Part shown: piece after piece, positions 1 through 12,900 of the stretch
Numbering within the stretch: position 1 is the first letter of the stretch
Layout of the letters: the number at the start of each line of letters is the position of its first letter
Source of the DNA: Ooceraea biroi
Taxonomy: Eukaryota; Arthropoda; Insecta; Hymenoptera; Formicidae
Length of the DNA stretch: 64,000 bases
Assembly (NCBI RefSeq): GCF_003672135.1
Contig: NC_039507.1
Coordinates: forward strand, 17,476,278-17,540,277
Direction: 5' to 3'
Made by a program: the position numbers and the translations under genes
The notes under the pieces: generated by a model
What the model saw: only the letters and a program-made list of their open reading frames with translations
Told to the model about the DNA's origin: nothing
The model's database searches: none

Positions 1-1811
1 CGACATTCGAAATAAAAAGCGGCGGTTATTTTCCGATCTTTTGTACGAGGATTAACACCCTTAATTGCGGCGGACTTTCTCTCCTTCCGTCACGGGTAAA
101 TCAAACAAAGCGGCCGGTCCTCGCGATCGTACAAATGAGGTTAAAGACACGACGGGTGGAAAAAGAGGGAACCTAACCCGTAATGTTGGAAGGTCGCTCG
201 CCGACTGACTAGCACTTCCGCTCAGGCTGTTGTGCGATTCAGAGTGGGGGATGCTTCGTTGGGTTGTTGTGTGTAGGGGTTGGTGGCGGTGGGTCGACTC
301 GTTGGTTGGTTGGTTGGGGTAGTTGTGTGTGCCTCGGTCGTGCTGTGCGCGGGAAACCAGGGGCTTTCAAGCCTCCAGGATCCGTGTGGCCCGGCGAAAT
401 AGCGACCAGTTTCACGTGGCTCGTACTAGCTTGAGTTCAACTACTTTCACCTTGCGTCTCGTTGTCAACGTCGCGCCTCAAGTTTTCATGAGACCTCGCC
501 GCCGTGAATTTTAAGCAAGCAGCGTGCGTCACAAACACGTAAATTCCCGGAATTCTCAGGATGACATTTATTTATGCATTAACACGGTTGTAACGAGCGA
601 GAGGGGGTGAGAAGGGTGCTGCGTCTGTCCGCGGAAATCACTTTTCACTTGTACAACAGAACACGTTGAACCTGGACGAAGTTTCGTTTTGCTTAAGCGC
701 ACGGAAACTTAATCGGCGTTGCGGTGAGATGTACGAGCGGATAATCAGGACAAAAGGGGCGGAACACGATTCGGTGAGTAAACCGATTAAACGACGAAGA
801 AGAAGTCGAGGTGCACGAGAGACTACGTGGGGTATCAGGTGCGCGCTTATCCTGTCAATTGAATTATCCGGAGATTGTCGCAGCTGCCTCGAAACATCCT
901 TTTACCCCGATAGACATAAAACAGATATCAATCAGCGTCCGCCAGCGTTGAATTTCCAGGGGCGTAAAGCAAATTATTTTCAGAATTATCCGAACCGACT
1001 ACCAGAATTCTTCGTTAGTAGACCTGTACACCTGTACACAGAACTCTATAATTAATTTATTACAGCGTGGCTCTTCTATCGCGATAATTGGATATCCAAA
1101 TGGCTCCGGCACGTTGATAAGATACCAATTTGCAGTCGCCGCTACGGTTGTGCCGTACGGTATCACCGGAGATCTCACAGACTCTCGTATTCCTCGCTAG
1201 GCCATAGAGGACGTTCGGCCGACGGGCACAAGCACTAACTCTGGGGGTGGTTTTTTAACTCGACGGCGCGTGTTCGCGGAACGATTTCACGTCGCCTTGC
1301 GCACCGGAGCGATCACTTTAAACATACGTACTCGAAGCACCTGTCACTACCGTCGAACTTGCATTACCGTCACGCACTGCCGAAAAACGTCACTTTCACG
1401 AGCCGCCCTTTCGTTTCGGAGCAGGACCTCTCGAGAGCGGAGCGCCGAAGAACGATGGGGGCGCGTACCGGTTTGTAAACGTGGTTGTTTGTACGCGTGC
1501 GTCCTGGTATGGGTTGTGTTTACGCGGCTGGCGATCGTATAGGTGTCGAAGGAAAGGTGAGGGGAAAAAGCGCTCCGGCGCGCGAGTTACAAGCGGTGGA
1601 CAAAAAAAGATGATAATGGCGGATGAACAAGCGGTTGCAGGGGGAGGGGGTGGCGGCGGCGGCGGCGGACACGGAGCGGCGAGGTGTGACTCGTAGCCTA
1701 GTGTGTAATGGGTTATGGATTTGGTGGAGCGCTGGTCCTGCACGTAGGTAGGCAGCGTGGAGACAAGAACCCTGTATCGCAATGTATCGCGGCGGTGGTG
1801 GCAACGACGGC

Positions 1812-1842
<31 letters not shown>

Positions 1843-2140
1843 GCGGTAACTGGAGGGGTGGTCCGTCAGGCTTGGAGGGGCGAGTGGGTGGCAGAGGGTG
1901 GGAGTCTGGCTCGTTCCTTCGTGCGCTCGAAGTGGTGGAAGAGAGGGTAGGTCAGACGATGCCGAGACCGAGGGCGCGCAGAGCGCCCGTTTCTCGAGGG
2001 CTGTGCGGGAACAGTTACCGTTGCTTCCGTTGCTGATGCTCTGTCATTTATATCTGTTGTTTCTTTCTGATTTGCACTCTACTTTCTTTCGCCTTTCGCT
2101 AACGTACCACGGATTCCTGATGTCGTTCTAAATTCAGCCT
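1..2140. other. CpG-dense GC-rich island, candidate promoter / 5' exon region
   Basis: No recognisable protein is encoded here. The stretch is rich in CpG, with GGC/GGT runs near 1647-1670 and 1792-1850 that give poly-Gly, poly-Ala and poly-Pro in different frames. A short plus-strand reading frame (ATG at 1618, MADEQ start, then a Gly run) stops at 1694-1696. Donor-like sites on the plus strand (GTGAGT at 774, GTAGGT at 1947) would fit non-coding first exons. That is inference: no matching acceptor or downstream coding exon was identified. Overlapping open frames on both strands here are expected in GC-rich DNA and are not called as genes. Confidence 0.3.
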
Positions 2141-4373
2141 TATCAATTTCGGTTGCGACGTTGTTATGACCGGAGGGTAGACAATTGTATATTAACCGGC
2201 ACTTTGTCAGTATGTCGTGAAGAATGTTACGATATCTCGATTCTATTGTTCTTACATTGTTTCTAGCGAGAGAATTTTTATGATAATAACAAATTGATCG
2301 TACGGAATATTCGATACAAGGCGAAGGTGTATAACGAAGATTAATAGTGACACATATATCAAAACATGGATAATTTATTATGAGAAAATGAAAGCTGAAA
2401 ACGGTAAATTAAAGATTTTCTATTCGTGAAACATGTCTGTGATGAAAAGTTTTGTAGTGCAATTTAATAATTATATGTAAAATTTGTCAACCATGTAAAA
2501 GTCTCGGAGGATATTTGAATATCTCTTTCTCCTTGTTTCTATACTATAAATAATTCACTATAAGAGAAGAGTGCGACCAATGGGGAACGTGTGGTTAACA
2601 CATCGATAAATCGATCAGTACTCGCCATTTGGCTCACTTTGTCCTACGTGTTAATTAAAATCGCTGGCGGTTATCGTCGTGGAAGGAATCACACATATGC
2701 CTGTAATTAATTCGTCGATAAATTCCCGTCAACCATCTAACAATTTCATAGTGCTTCTGGAAATTTTGTCTTTGTAAAATTAACAATTCTCAGATGCAGG
2801 AAATTAATTATATTTTGTACAGAGCATTTACAAGTCATTCACATTTGTGATAGCTGTTCTATAATTAGTGACACATAGAATAATAGTAATACATATTCAA
2901 GTACATAGCTCATAGAGCACATCAAATTTGATTAGCTATTGTGCTCTGCGACATAATTATCAAAGCGACACGTGAGAACGCATAAATTAATACGAAACTG
3001 TTATTTAACAAATAGATCTACCATATTTGTGACGTGCATATAATAAACATATTAATAGTTTCATCTTATTATTTCTATATTCAATTATTTCTCGCCTTTT
3101 TTGCATAAATAATCCGGTAAAGGAAAACTTAGATTTTTATGCAATTATATTTAACGTAATTAATTAATTGTAAATTTTTGTTTTAATTGTAGTAATATTA
3201 ATATCGTGTTTACTTATATTTTAACTTTTACCGTTTCTTATTATTTCATTATTTTAATGAAGACAAATTCAAAACATTATTACATAATTATCACTTTTAT
3301 CAGAGGACAGTTCTCAAACAACCATTTTATCACACACGCAACATCCTTGAAAGATAACATAATTACAATAACGAGTATAAAGTACGCTTTGTTACTCCAT
3401 CGAAATATGCTCTCCATAGTCAAGTTTCCCCTGTCGTCGAGCAGCAGGCAGGAACCCAAATGGCAAAACTCGACAATTACAAAAACTTTAAACGCGTTTC
3501 GCGACTCATCTATAATTCACAGCGCTCGCGGTCGGCGGTTTTCCATCGGCTCGCCATCAACAAGCGGGCTCGCGAACACGGCAGACACGGCGTACGCATC
3601 GCGCCCAGGAAATTTCGTATTTTCGCGGCTAATGACTGAGGAACGAGACGGTAATGTATTCTATGCGGAACATCTACTATGCGCTCCCCATTAGCATTTG
3701 TAATGCGCATCTACCCCTAACTCGGGGCGCAAGCGTTGACGCTCGGTGCAAACCCATCAACGTACCATTTATAGCGCCGTTTCGTGCCCGCGTACGCGGA
3801 GAAAAGAGTTTACTACTCGTTGCTGGTGAATATGTTAATAGGATGCACCCGCGCACAGCCCGCTCGTAGCTCGCGTTATAACGCGGCCGTTGGAAGATTA
3901 CGGTCGCCCGGCGTCGGGGATATTTTTCCGCGGCTCCCAAAGGCCGTGATAATACGCGGGAGCGTAGACGCGCCATTAAGGGGCCTTTCACATGTCACGC
4001 GAGCACCACCGCGCGTCGTTACATCCGCTTGTCGATGCTTTGTGATTTTTTTCAGCGCGCCGCGCGCTGGCCAAAGCGATTCACACTTATCGCTTTCGCA
4101 TGGAGCGCCCTTATCGACTCCACCGGCTGTCGGATAATCGAGGCCGACGTATCGCGTGCGTCGCAACCACGTACGTTTACGGCAACACGTGTGTTTACCC
4201 TCCTGCACTGTCGCTGGCTATTTTTTCTGTCATAACCGATGCACGATTGCGGCGATAGGATGGGAAATGCTGGATACCAGTAACGCATCGCGACTCGTCT
4301 TATTTAGAAATCCCCTTCCCCTTTATTTGACGCAGAGTTGTCGCAATGTTTCAACAATTGTGGAAGTTGTTGC
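2141..4373. other. Intergenic or intronic, no gene seen
   Basis: From 2141 to about 3400 the DNA is AT-rich, without a long open frame of believable composition. From about 3500 to 4350 it turns into a CpG-rich island with several overlapping open frames on both strands, the usual GC-island artefact. An 8-bp-stem hairpin (AGAGCACA at 2914 against TGTGCTCT at 2940) is the only small structure noted. Confidence 0.5.
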
Positions 4374-4377
4374 TTAA

Positions 4378-5088
4378 GGGGGTTTTCGTTTTTTTTTAGC
4401 ACTTTTTTAACCTATTTTCATTAATTGTTTTTGAAAGAAATAAACATCGCAGCTGTTTCGGATTTTTTGCATTTTATTTGTCAATATTTTAGTAACAAAA
4501 GGAAAAAAAATCAGGCCTCCAGGTCGATTTTCTGTTGTGTTATGCGCGTCGGGCGGCAGGCGTCACAGATAAGCAAAGAGAGCTGGTGTCCATGATTGCA
4601 GTATCTGTAATGAAGATAGAAACATTTTCTTTAAATGCTCTTGTTCTATACATGTGTCTTTATGTCTCGAACTAGGATAATTGAAATTGGATGATTATTT
4701 TCAATTTTACGACTTCTTAAAAAAAAATACGGTTTTTGACCCTTTTTTTTACCTTTGACCCGCCACCGAAAATGCAAATATATAGTTACCAACATAATCC
4801 TAGTTCGAGACATAAAGACACATGTATAGAACAAGAGCATTTAAAGAAAATGTTTCTATCTTCATTACAGATACTGCAATCATGGACACCAGCTTATCTG
4901 TGACGCCTGCCGCCCGACGCGCATAACACGACAGAAAATCGACCTGTAGACCTGATTTTTTTTCCTTTTTTTACTAAAATATTGACACATAAAATGCAAA
5001 AAATCCGAAACAGCTGCGATATTTATTTCTTTCAAAAACATTAATGAAAATTGGTTAAAAAAGTGCTAAAAAAAAAACGAAAACCCCC
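4378..5088. mobile_element. Fold-back (long inverted repeat) element flanked by TTAA
   Basis: Two long, nearly identical inverted arms (about 4378-4680 and 4795-5088) surround a loop of roughly 115 bp. The ends read GGGGGTTTTCG and CGAAAACCCCC, each bounded by TTAA (4374-4377 and 5089-5092). The left arm has a short extra stretch near 4575-4585 (AAAGAGAGC) that the right arm lacks. No transposase frame is present, so the element is non-autonomous. A TTAA duplication is typical of piggyBac-like elements, but TTAA is palindromic and a TA duplication with AAGGGGG termini is equally compatible. The superfamily is therefore unassigned. Confidence 0.8.
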
Positions 5089-5092
5089 TTAA

Positions 5093-8085
5093 ACAATTGT
5101 TTAGGCAGGTATTAATCTACGTCAATGGTCTCTCTCGTTTTGCACGCTCCTCCGCGTTAGAAATGATTGATGAGAGCAGTTTAATAATCACACGCCCCCT
5201 TAATGAATGACCAAATTGTAGGGAATTGTAGGTGTAGTTACGTGCAACGATCATCTCTATTCAGCATCTTCGTACTGATATCTGATAATCCCCCGAGGAT
5301 GTTGCGCGTAACGCTTCGTGACGTTGTTGCCGTGAAATCCACCAAGAAATGCACAACAAACAACGCGGCTTCTGCCGGCGATAACGCCGTAATTAACACT
5401 TCGGTCGGCGTGCAGTGCGATCTCGCCGGATGCGTTTCGCGCGGAGAGCCACCGCAGCCGCTATAATGTCCATGAAAAACGCTTGTTCAGTGCCGGAACG
5501 ACCGCCGAGACCTGGGAACGTCCCGAAGCGCAGGGGTAGTGACAGCAAAGGCGGCGGGCGCAATAACGGATAAGCGGAGCAATCGGACAGTTTGCGAGCG
5601 GCCTCTGCTCCTGATGGGCTGGACGATGGAGAGACACGGCTGTAGGGAGTCGGTATATTTATAATGACCCTATATGTATGCAAATGGCTGCATATCGTAC
5701 ACTCCTATTCCGCTCGCGCCGCTCGTACTCGCACGTGAGAGAGGTCCACGAGGCACCTCTTGCTTCCCCGTGTGGTTTACCCCTCTCTATCAATCTCTCT
5801 CTTTCTCTTTTCATCTCTCTCTCTCTTTGTCTCTCTTTCTCTCGCACTTTCCGAATCCGCGGCGCGTTCGTGTGCACGTATACCATGATCGCGTGTGCAA
5901 TTACGAGCACGCAGAGGCGCGGCGGCGGAGGCGAATTGAGGGATGGAAATTCATCGATTGTGCGTAAACGCGAGTCAACGCAATTTCACGAGAGACCACG
6001 GCACAATTTTACCGTTAACCGAGTCTTTTCGGCCATTATACGCGGTCTCGCGCCCTGTTCCTGATAGATGCGACTGATGAGCTTTCGCGACGAGAGAACA
6101 CGTTCTGACTTGACAGCGAAATCTATAATAATCGCTATATACGTCAATAGAATGTCATTATAACTCGCTATAACTTGGAAATGTCGCTAACTCTTACACG
6201 ATCTATAATGGATATATCAGTATAATGGATAGCGTAAAAGATGGAACTTTTATTGCCTCCGTTTGTGAGCGTTTCGATGCATATATTTTGTACTATTATA
6301 TAATCCATATACTAATATCAAAGTAATTAATTTTATATAATTATATATCATTATGTCCGCAAATATTGTGTTTATATTCTAAGAACCATTGTAAAGTTAG
6401 TAAAATAGTTAAATTAATATTTAATAAGTTATACTGTTGCAACACGGCCAACACGTATTGATTTTATATACACGTAGAATTTATGCATACAATCTTGATC
6501 AATGTTTAATTTTATCATTCGCACACGCTAATGTATTACGATTTTATCTTCATTCATGATATACGCGATGTTGAATCGGAACTATACATTCAAAGTCTAT
6601 TATTTATCTTATGAACGGTCAATATTAATTATACAATGCTTTTACGCGTTATTTTTCTGATTACCCAAGAATATAGATAAAGTGATGCAATGAAAACTCA
6701 ACATTTTTATACGAAAAAATGGAAAACTGTTACGAGGATTATTGACAGCTTCGTAGTTTTAAAAGATTATGTGTAATTTAAACAGACTACTGCAGTATTC
6801 AAAGCGCGGTCAAAATGAATGATACTATGTATGTTCCTACAATACGAGGTAAAACGCATTCATCTCTTTCTGAGCTAAAACTCGACTCGCATAAATGTCG
6901 ATAGGGCGCATCGCAGTTCACATAAATTATAACGATAAACATGTTATTTATAGGCCAACATAAATTGGCTATGCTAATTTCTGCTGATCAGCAGGAAACT
7001 GCATTGGGGCTGCCGTGATCGCTATAGTCGCATTCATTGAAAACAAATTGCAGCCTACGCCGATGCCGCAAATCTCGCCATTTGGCCAATGTGCAGTGAG
7101 AAGTAAAAATCCATTTCCCGTTGGCCGATAATCTCTTATATTTTAAGCTATTAATCTCGTCGCTTCTATTTCTCGTGGTTACAGTTTGACGATAAAAATG
7201 TCAATTGCGAGAAAAAAACTATTTTATGAAAGATACATTGTAGGTATCGCGATGTAATGAATATACAAATCATTTCAAAAATTATTATTTTATAATTATA
7301 ATTTATAAATCAACAATATTTATACACAAATAATTTCACAATTTAAATATTATTAAGTACAACATTTTCCACAAAATGTGTTACACGATAAATGTTTAAT
7401 AAATGAAAAATTGTGAATATGATCAACATCATTAATTTGTATTTAATCTCGGCGATGTAGTAAAAAAATACTAGAAGATAATAAAAGTTGTAATAAACCG
7501 AAGGTGTGTCGTTAAAGTGCGCTTAAAGCAATGGCATTCTATCCTTCATAACCGCATGACATTAGTACAGCATGCAACAATATACCACGATGAAATAGGT
7601 TCAGCAAGAACCAGTAGCAACAGTCGCCAGTTTCCCGCGGTACTAGTTTCCGTCTCCGTGGTCTTGTTTTGCAGCATGAAACCGTGAACTGCCTTAAATA
7701 ATTGCGAGCTTAAACGTGTTTTGCTAGGGGCTGAACGAAGGAGGCGAGGCAATCAAAGGAGATGGCTGTCGAAAGAAGGATAAGGAAACCACTACAACGG
7801 AAAGTTTGTAAAGTGTTTGAGCGTGTCGTTCATCTCAGGGTCCAGTGATCTCTTTCAGACAATGTGTGAACGCTTCGCCGATCACTAAGTAGACGTTTCT
7901 GCGATACTTTCATATAATCCCTTGCGTCACTTGGTGGACGTTAAAGCATACAATTAAAAAATCTAAAATTAGATATATTACACTTTGTGTGTTTATTATT
8001 TAATAGATTCCGATAATCAGACGACTCGAGTCATGTAAATTACTGAATAAGACAGCTAGTACGTGTGAAATAAACAGCGAAACTA
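5093..8085. other. Intergenic or intronic, no gene seen
   Basis: A CpG-rich patch at 5150-5650 and a CT-rich tract at about 5785-5845 are followed by AT-rich DNA to 8085. Open frames at 5203-5466 and 5674-6064 have low-complexity or arginine/serine-skewed translations and match no family I know. Confidence 0.5.
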
Positions 8086-9371
8086 TTGGGTTGGCCAAAA
8101 AGTAATTGCGTTTTTTTCCAATAGATGGACATACATGTCTTGAAATGTAATTAACTTCATTCTAAACCGCAAATTCATTATGTAGGTTAACAACTCACAG
8201 TTCAAGCTTGTTTTAGAAAAAGAAAATACACGATTTCGTTAACAATTGTTTGTTTGCCGTCGATTTCAAAATGGAAAATCAAAAAGAACATTTTCGTCAT
8301 ATTTTGTGTTATTACTTCCGAAAAGGGAAAAACGCTGTGCAAGCTCATCAAAAGTTATGTCATGTATATGGCGAAGATGCTTTAAACTGCGGCAGTGTCA
8401 AAATTCGTTTACTAAATTTCGATCTGGAGATTTTAATGTGAAAGATGCACCACGCTCAGGAAGGCCAATCGAAATTGATGATGACAAAATAAAGGCACTG
8501 ATCGATTCCAATCGGCGTTTAACGACACGAGAGATTGCTGAGAATCTTAACATATCGAAATCGAGTGTTGAAAATCATTTAAAACGACTTGGATACATTA
8601 GTAAGCTCGATATTTGGGTAGCACATGAGCTGAAAGAAATTCATCTCACTAAGCGTATTGACATCTGCGATTCTCTTTTGAAACGTGAGGAAAATGATCG
8701 ATTTTTGAAACGTATGATAACAGGCGACGAAAAATGGATCGTCTACAACAACGTCAAACGAAAAAGATCGTGGAGCAAGCGTGATGAACCTGCTGAAAGC
8801 ACTTGAAAAGCAGATATTCACCAAAGAAAGATTATGCTGTCAGTCTGGTGGGACTTTAAAGGTATTGTGTATTTTGAGCTGTTTGCAAGGAATCAAACCA
8901 TTAATTCAGACGTATACTGTCGTTAACTGGATAAATTAAATGATGCCATCAAACAGAAACGTCCGGAATTGGTGAATCGCAAAGGTGTTATGTTTCACCA
9001 TGATAACGCTAGACCACGTACAAGTTTGGTCACTCGTGAAAAATTGTTGCAGCTTGGATGGGATGTGTTACCACATCCACCATATTCGCCAGACCTGGCA
9101 CCATCAGATTACCATTTGTTTCGTTCTTTGCAAAACGCCTTGAATGGTAAAACCTTGACTGCTGATGAGGATATCAAATCGTTCTTGGAATTATTTTTTG
9201 CTGAAAAAGATAAGAACTTTTTTGAGCGCGGAATCATGAAGTTGCCTGAAAAATGGCAAAAGATAATCAAACAAAATGGACAATATATTGTTTAATAAAG
9301 TTTTTGTTTCCCATGAAAAATTCGCCTTTTATTTATATAAAAAAAACGCAATTACTTTTTGGCCAACCCAA
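8086..9371 (+). mobile_element. Mariner transposon copy A (1286 bp, inactivated)
   Basis: The left terminus begins TTGGGTTGGCCAAAAAGT and the right end is its reverse complement, both directly flanked by TA (8084-8085 and 9372-9373), the mariner target duplication. The length of 1286 bp is normal for mariner. The terminal sequence resembles the mellifera/cecropia type of mariner ends (family knowledge). The internal transposase is broken (see the pseudogene). Copy B at 22628-23913 has exactly the same length and is nearly identical, but in opposite orientation. Confidence 0.97.
8271..9295 (+). pseudogene. Mariner transposase, frameshifted with two stops (copy A)
   Basis: The native start is the ATG at 8271 (MENQKEHF), by homology with the intact mariner at 34144-35169. 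The N-terminal helix-turn-helix region reads normally to GEDAL. One A is then missing in the run near 8384-8387, shifting the frame; the rest (RQCQNSFTKF, APRSGRP) continues in another phase. A TGA at 8804-8806 and a TAA at 8924-8926 interrupt the catalytic core. Recognisable catalytic blocks remain: ITGDEKW, FHHDNARP and SPDLAPSDYHLF, with 34 residues between the second and third Asp (the mariner D34D signature). The frameshift and the TGA are shared with copy B; the TAA is private to this copy. Confidence 0.93.
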
Positions 9372-9710
9372 TAATTTAGGGTAGTTGTGAACCTCAAATA
9401 AAAGGCATTTTCATGAAATCACGAGTAAATCTGTCAGATCGCTGATCGCGCGATCACAATTCGCAACGGAAAATACAAAATTGGGCGCGTAATATAGACG
9501 TCTTATTTCTGGATAGGTAGAAGAGCATGACGAACGGTCGACCCCTCGGTAAAGTCCTTTGCATAGCCGGAGGGAGAGCGCCGAAATTCCAGGGAAGATT
9601 AAGACGTGCGGATTTGGGGGTAGGGCAAGCGGAAAAACAGGAGCTGAGGGCAGGGAGCGGAACCTTAGCTCGCGGCTACACAGAAAACCGTAGTCGGCTC
9701 GTCACAGAAA

Positions 9711-9900
9711 GAGAGAGATAGATAGAGAGAGAGGGGGGGGAAGTAGAGAGAGAGAGAGAAAGTCGCGAGAGAAATCTCTCCCACTACTCTTGCTGCACGA
9801 TCTCTCCGTCTCTGTATCCGCGCGCTCATCTCTTTCTGTTCTTCATCCTTGTTCCCCTCTCTCTCTCTCTCTCTCTCTTTCTCTTTCTCTCTCTCTCGTT
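9711..9900. repeat. GA tract followed by CT tract
   Basis: An imperfect GA-rich run (about 9711-9762, with a G8 stretch) is followed after roughly 95 bp by a CT-rich run (about 9857-9898). The two are complementary and could fold back on each other. They create long Arg/Glu or Ser/Leu open frames on both strands (9665-10207, 9849-10142) that are not genes. Confidence 0.75.
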
Positions 9901-12900
9901 TCCGTGTAAAAGCAAGAAAGCTTAATTTCAATTTCGAGCCCCGAGGGTGTCGTTCCGAAACGAATATAATTATACGGAATAATTCTGACACGAGGACGGC
10001 GAGAGGAGGAGATGTTGGGAGGCGGTTTGGCATCTCGGGTGCAGGGAGGTGCGGGAGGATTTCGGTGAGTCGTGAGCCGTTGAGAAGGAAGTCTCGTTTA
10101 AAAGGGGTAGTAGGCGGCGTAGAAGAAAGTGGGCGAGCGTGAGAGGGTGCGTACAGACTAACTATCGCGTAGACCGCGGTTATAGGCGCGCCATTTACGT
10201 TACGCACGGCGAACCCGCCGAAAGATAGCGAAGTGCTTAATGGCTTGAAATTCCTGCCGGCGTGGAATGCCCTGAATGAAAATTAAGTCAAGTATACTTG
10301 CCGGAGTCGCCTCAGTCTCGTTTCGCGACGTGCAATTCCGATGAGTGATTCCGATTTCTCTCTGCTCAACGAACGACGATTTCCATGCGACTTTTCTCGT
10401 CAGTTTCGATAAAGGGGATCTTCTCGTTCATTCTTTCTCACTCAGTAAATAAATTTATGAACGTGTTCCTTCATTATCTAAATTATAAAAATGTTTACTT
10501 CGATTCAATAAACTTAACTTTCTGTGCGTAACTTTAAGAAAATAAAAATTGAAAAATAAATTTATACAACTGCAATGATTGTATATGATACTGAAAAGAT
10601 ACAATTTAATTAAACAATTTAATGTAGCGTTATTAAAAATTTGTTGATGTGTGTGTAATGTATAATTAAAAAATTGCACATCTATCTATTCGATAAAAGT
10701 AAATTGCTTTTTAATTGTTCAAAGCGAGAATTTACCTTTCAATATTTTTCTACTGTTTTATCAATTGCCCTTTGTCGTGGCTGACTTCACATTTTCCAAC
10801 CTCGCGCTCTTCGCCTTTGCGCCCTTATTCCATCCCTCTGTTCTCTCACCCTCCTTAAGTCCGATGAGACGAAAGCATCTCGTTTCATTATCCGGATATT
10901 AGCCATCGGGGACTCGAAATTGCTACAACTTAAACAATTTGTTTTAATGCAATCGTCGATTAACCGCTTACTGATTGCGTTCTCATTGATTTGCAATGGC
11001 ATTTATTGAAATCAGTTTTGCAAAATTGCGTTTTAAAAGTTCGTCAATATTAGATAAATTACTCGCAATTCATTGACAAATTTAATAATTAATATACACA
11101 TCTTCAGTTAAACATTCTAATATAGTCGAACTAGAAATATGAATGGAATATTGTTTGCAATTTACGTAAATTCATGAGGATAAATGTATTACCATTAATT
11201 TTACATCTAATTACACTTATAATTAATAATTTTGGAATTATAATTATTTCTCTGCATGTGGATATTCGTAATCTCCATAGCGTACCTTTGTGGTTCTACA
11301 AACTCTACTTCATAAAATATTATATTGTAAAATACTGTCTGGCATAGATTTTTCCAAAAACATAAATAATGCATCCGCGATATATCCGTACTTTGCATGT
11401 ACCTATATTTATAAACATGAAAAATGACGGAAACAGTCGTTAGCGTAAATAAATTTTATACGCGCTTTTATGTTCTTTGATTAATGAAATATCAAGTTAC
11501 ACGCAATTAATTCCTCTAAAATATAGTAAAATTTATACTTCTCTTATTAGTTAATTTTCTCTGCACAATTATTTATTCATTATAATGTCAAATAGCTAAG
11601 ATAGAAAAAAGCTATATAACTTAAACATGAAAATATAATATCTAATATCTACATGTATATTTAATACGAAATTATATTATAAATATATTAATACAAGATA
11701 TCCAAATTCTGATGACAAAAGCTACAAATATGAATTTGTATAAGGAGAAAGAGATTCAACTGATTAATGTTTGACGAAGTGCATCTCAATCTGTCATATG
11801 TGAAAATTATGTCGTGCTGGATGTGACACATTAAACGCAGATGCAGACCAACATTCGCTCGTTTGAAATAGAGATCGAAGTATTGGCACGAAGAAGAGCC
11901 TATAGCTGTCGATGGCATCAAACGGAAAATTTATGCGTGCACATGCGTTGCCGCTCGGAATTATTAAACTGCGCGAGTAAATCAAGACCGAATTAAGATC
12001 TACTAGTAGCGTGCGCAAGTAGACGGTAATTAACTCATCTGGAAATTATGAAAGTCAAGATGAAGGAAGTTTGCTCTAAAGCTAGAATAAAGTAAACTTT
12101 GTAGCGTTACTCATAAAAGATAACGTAAATTTGCAGCTACTTCAAAGGCAACTACTTGCTATTTATTCTTTCTGCAGGCTAAATATTTCATAGAATCACT
12201 TTTACGCGAACCCATATTGAAATGTTTATTCAGTTATGGAACTTACATCCCGTATCTTGCAAGAGATCGTACTTCGGCTAATTATATTACGGCTCAAACA
12301 AGCGAATTACGGTAAAAGTTGCGTTGAATTCTGCGGCGCCGCCCCCTCGCTGTGCCGCGCTTTGGAAATGACATTTGCGAAATTCGTCGCCTTCGATAAG
12401 ACGAAAGCGGGAAACCGGGCGACTTATAAATCCTGCAAGCGCGACAAGGCCGTTTTCTCCGGGAGCAGCAGAGACTGAACGAAAAAGTTGAAGGATACCG
12501 CGTGGAATCCTAAACGATTCGTTTGCCATCCGACCCGCCACCCCTCGTTCTTCGTCCGTTCTGGAATTCGCGCTAAGCGACGCGTGCCACGCTGCAATCT
12601 AGTACCTTCGTCTCAGTAGTCCGCAGTGGAATCCCTTTTCCGTGGATATCCTCGAAGCTCCAAGAAGCACGATGATTCCGTTCGTCCCGAAACGGTTTTC
12701 GTAATCTTCTCTGGAATCTCTTTTCCGAACGTATCCTCTCTCCGCTCTTCCACTCCCTCTCTCCCTCCCTCCTGCTCCATCCTCGCGGAAACTCCGAAAA
12801 CTAAGATGGTCCCGAATTTCACACGGGAATCTTTTCTCGCACTTCGTTCTGAAGACATTATCGCGAATTCAGAAAGCGCAATGATCTTCATTTCCTCTGT

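Noticed and set aside
1396..2131. Overlapping Pro/Gly/Ala/Arg-rich frames on both strands
   Set aside because: All come from the same GGC/GGT runs; no domain, no consistent frame, and stops soon after the runs.
8246..8806. 186-codon plus-strand frame starting MFVCRRFQ
   Set aside because: Its first ~48 codons are the out-of-phase reading of the mariner N-terminus. The native start is the ATG at 8271 in another phase, so the frame is a product of the frameshift, not a gene.
9665..10207. 180-codon minus-strand frame with a Glu/Arg/Lys run
   Set aside because: Produced by the GA and CT tracts; no domain and overlapped by an equivalent frame on the other strand.
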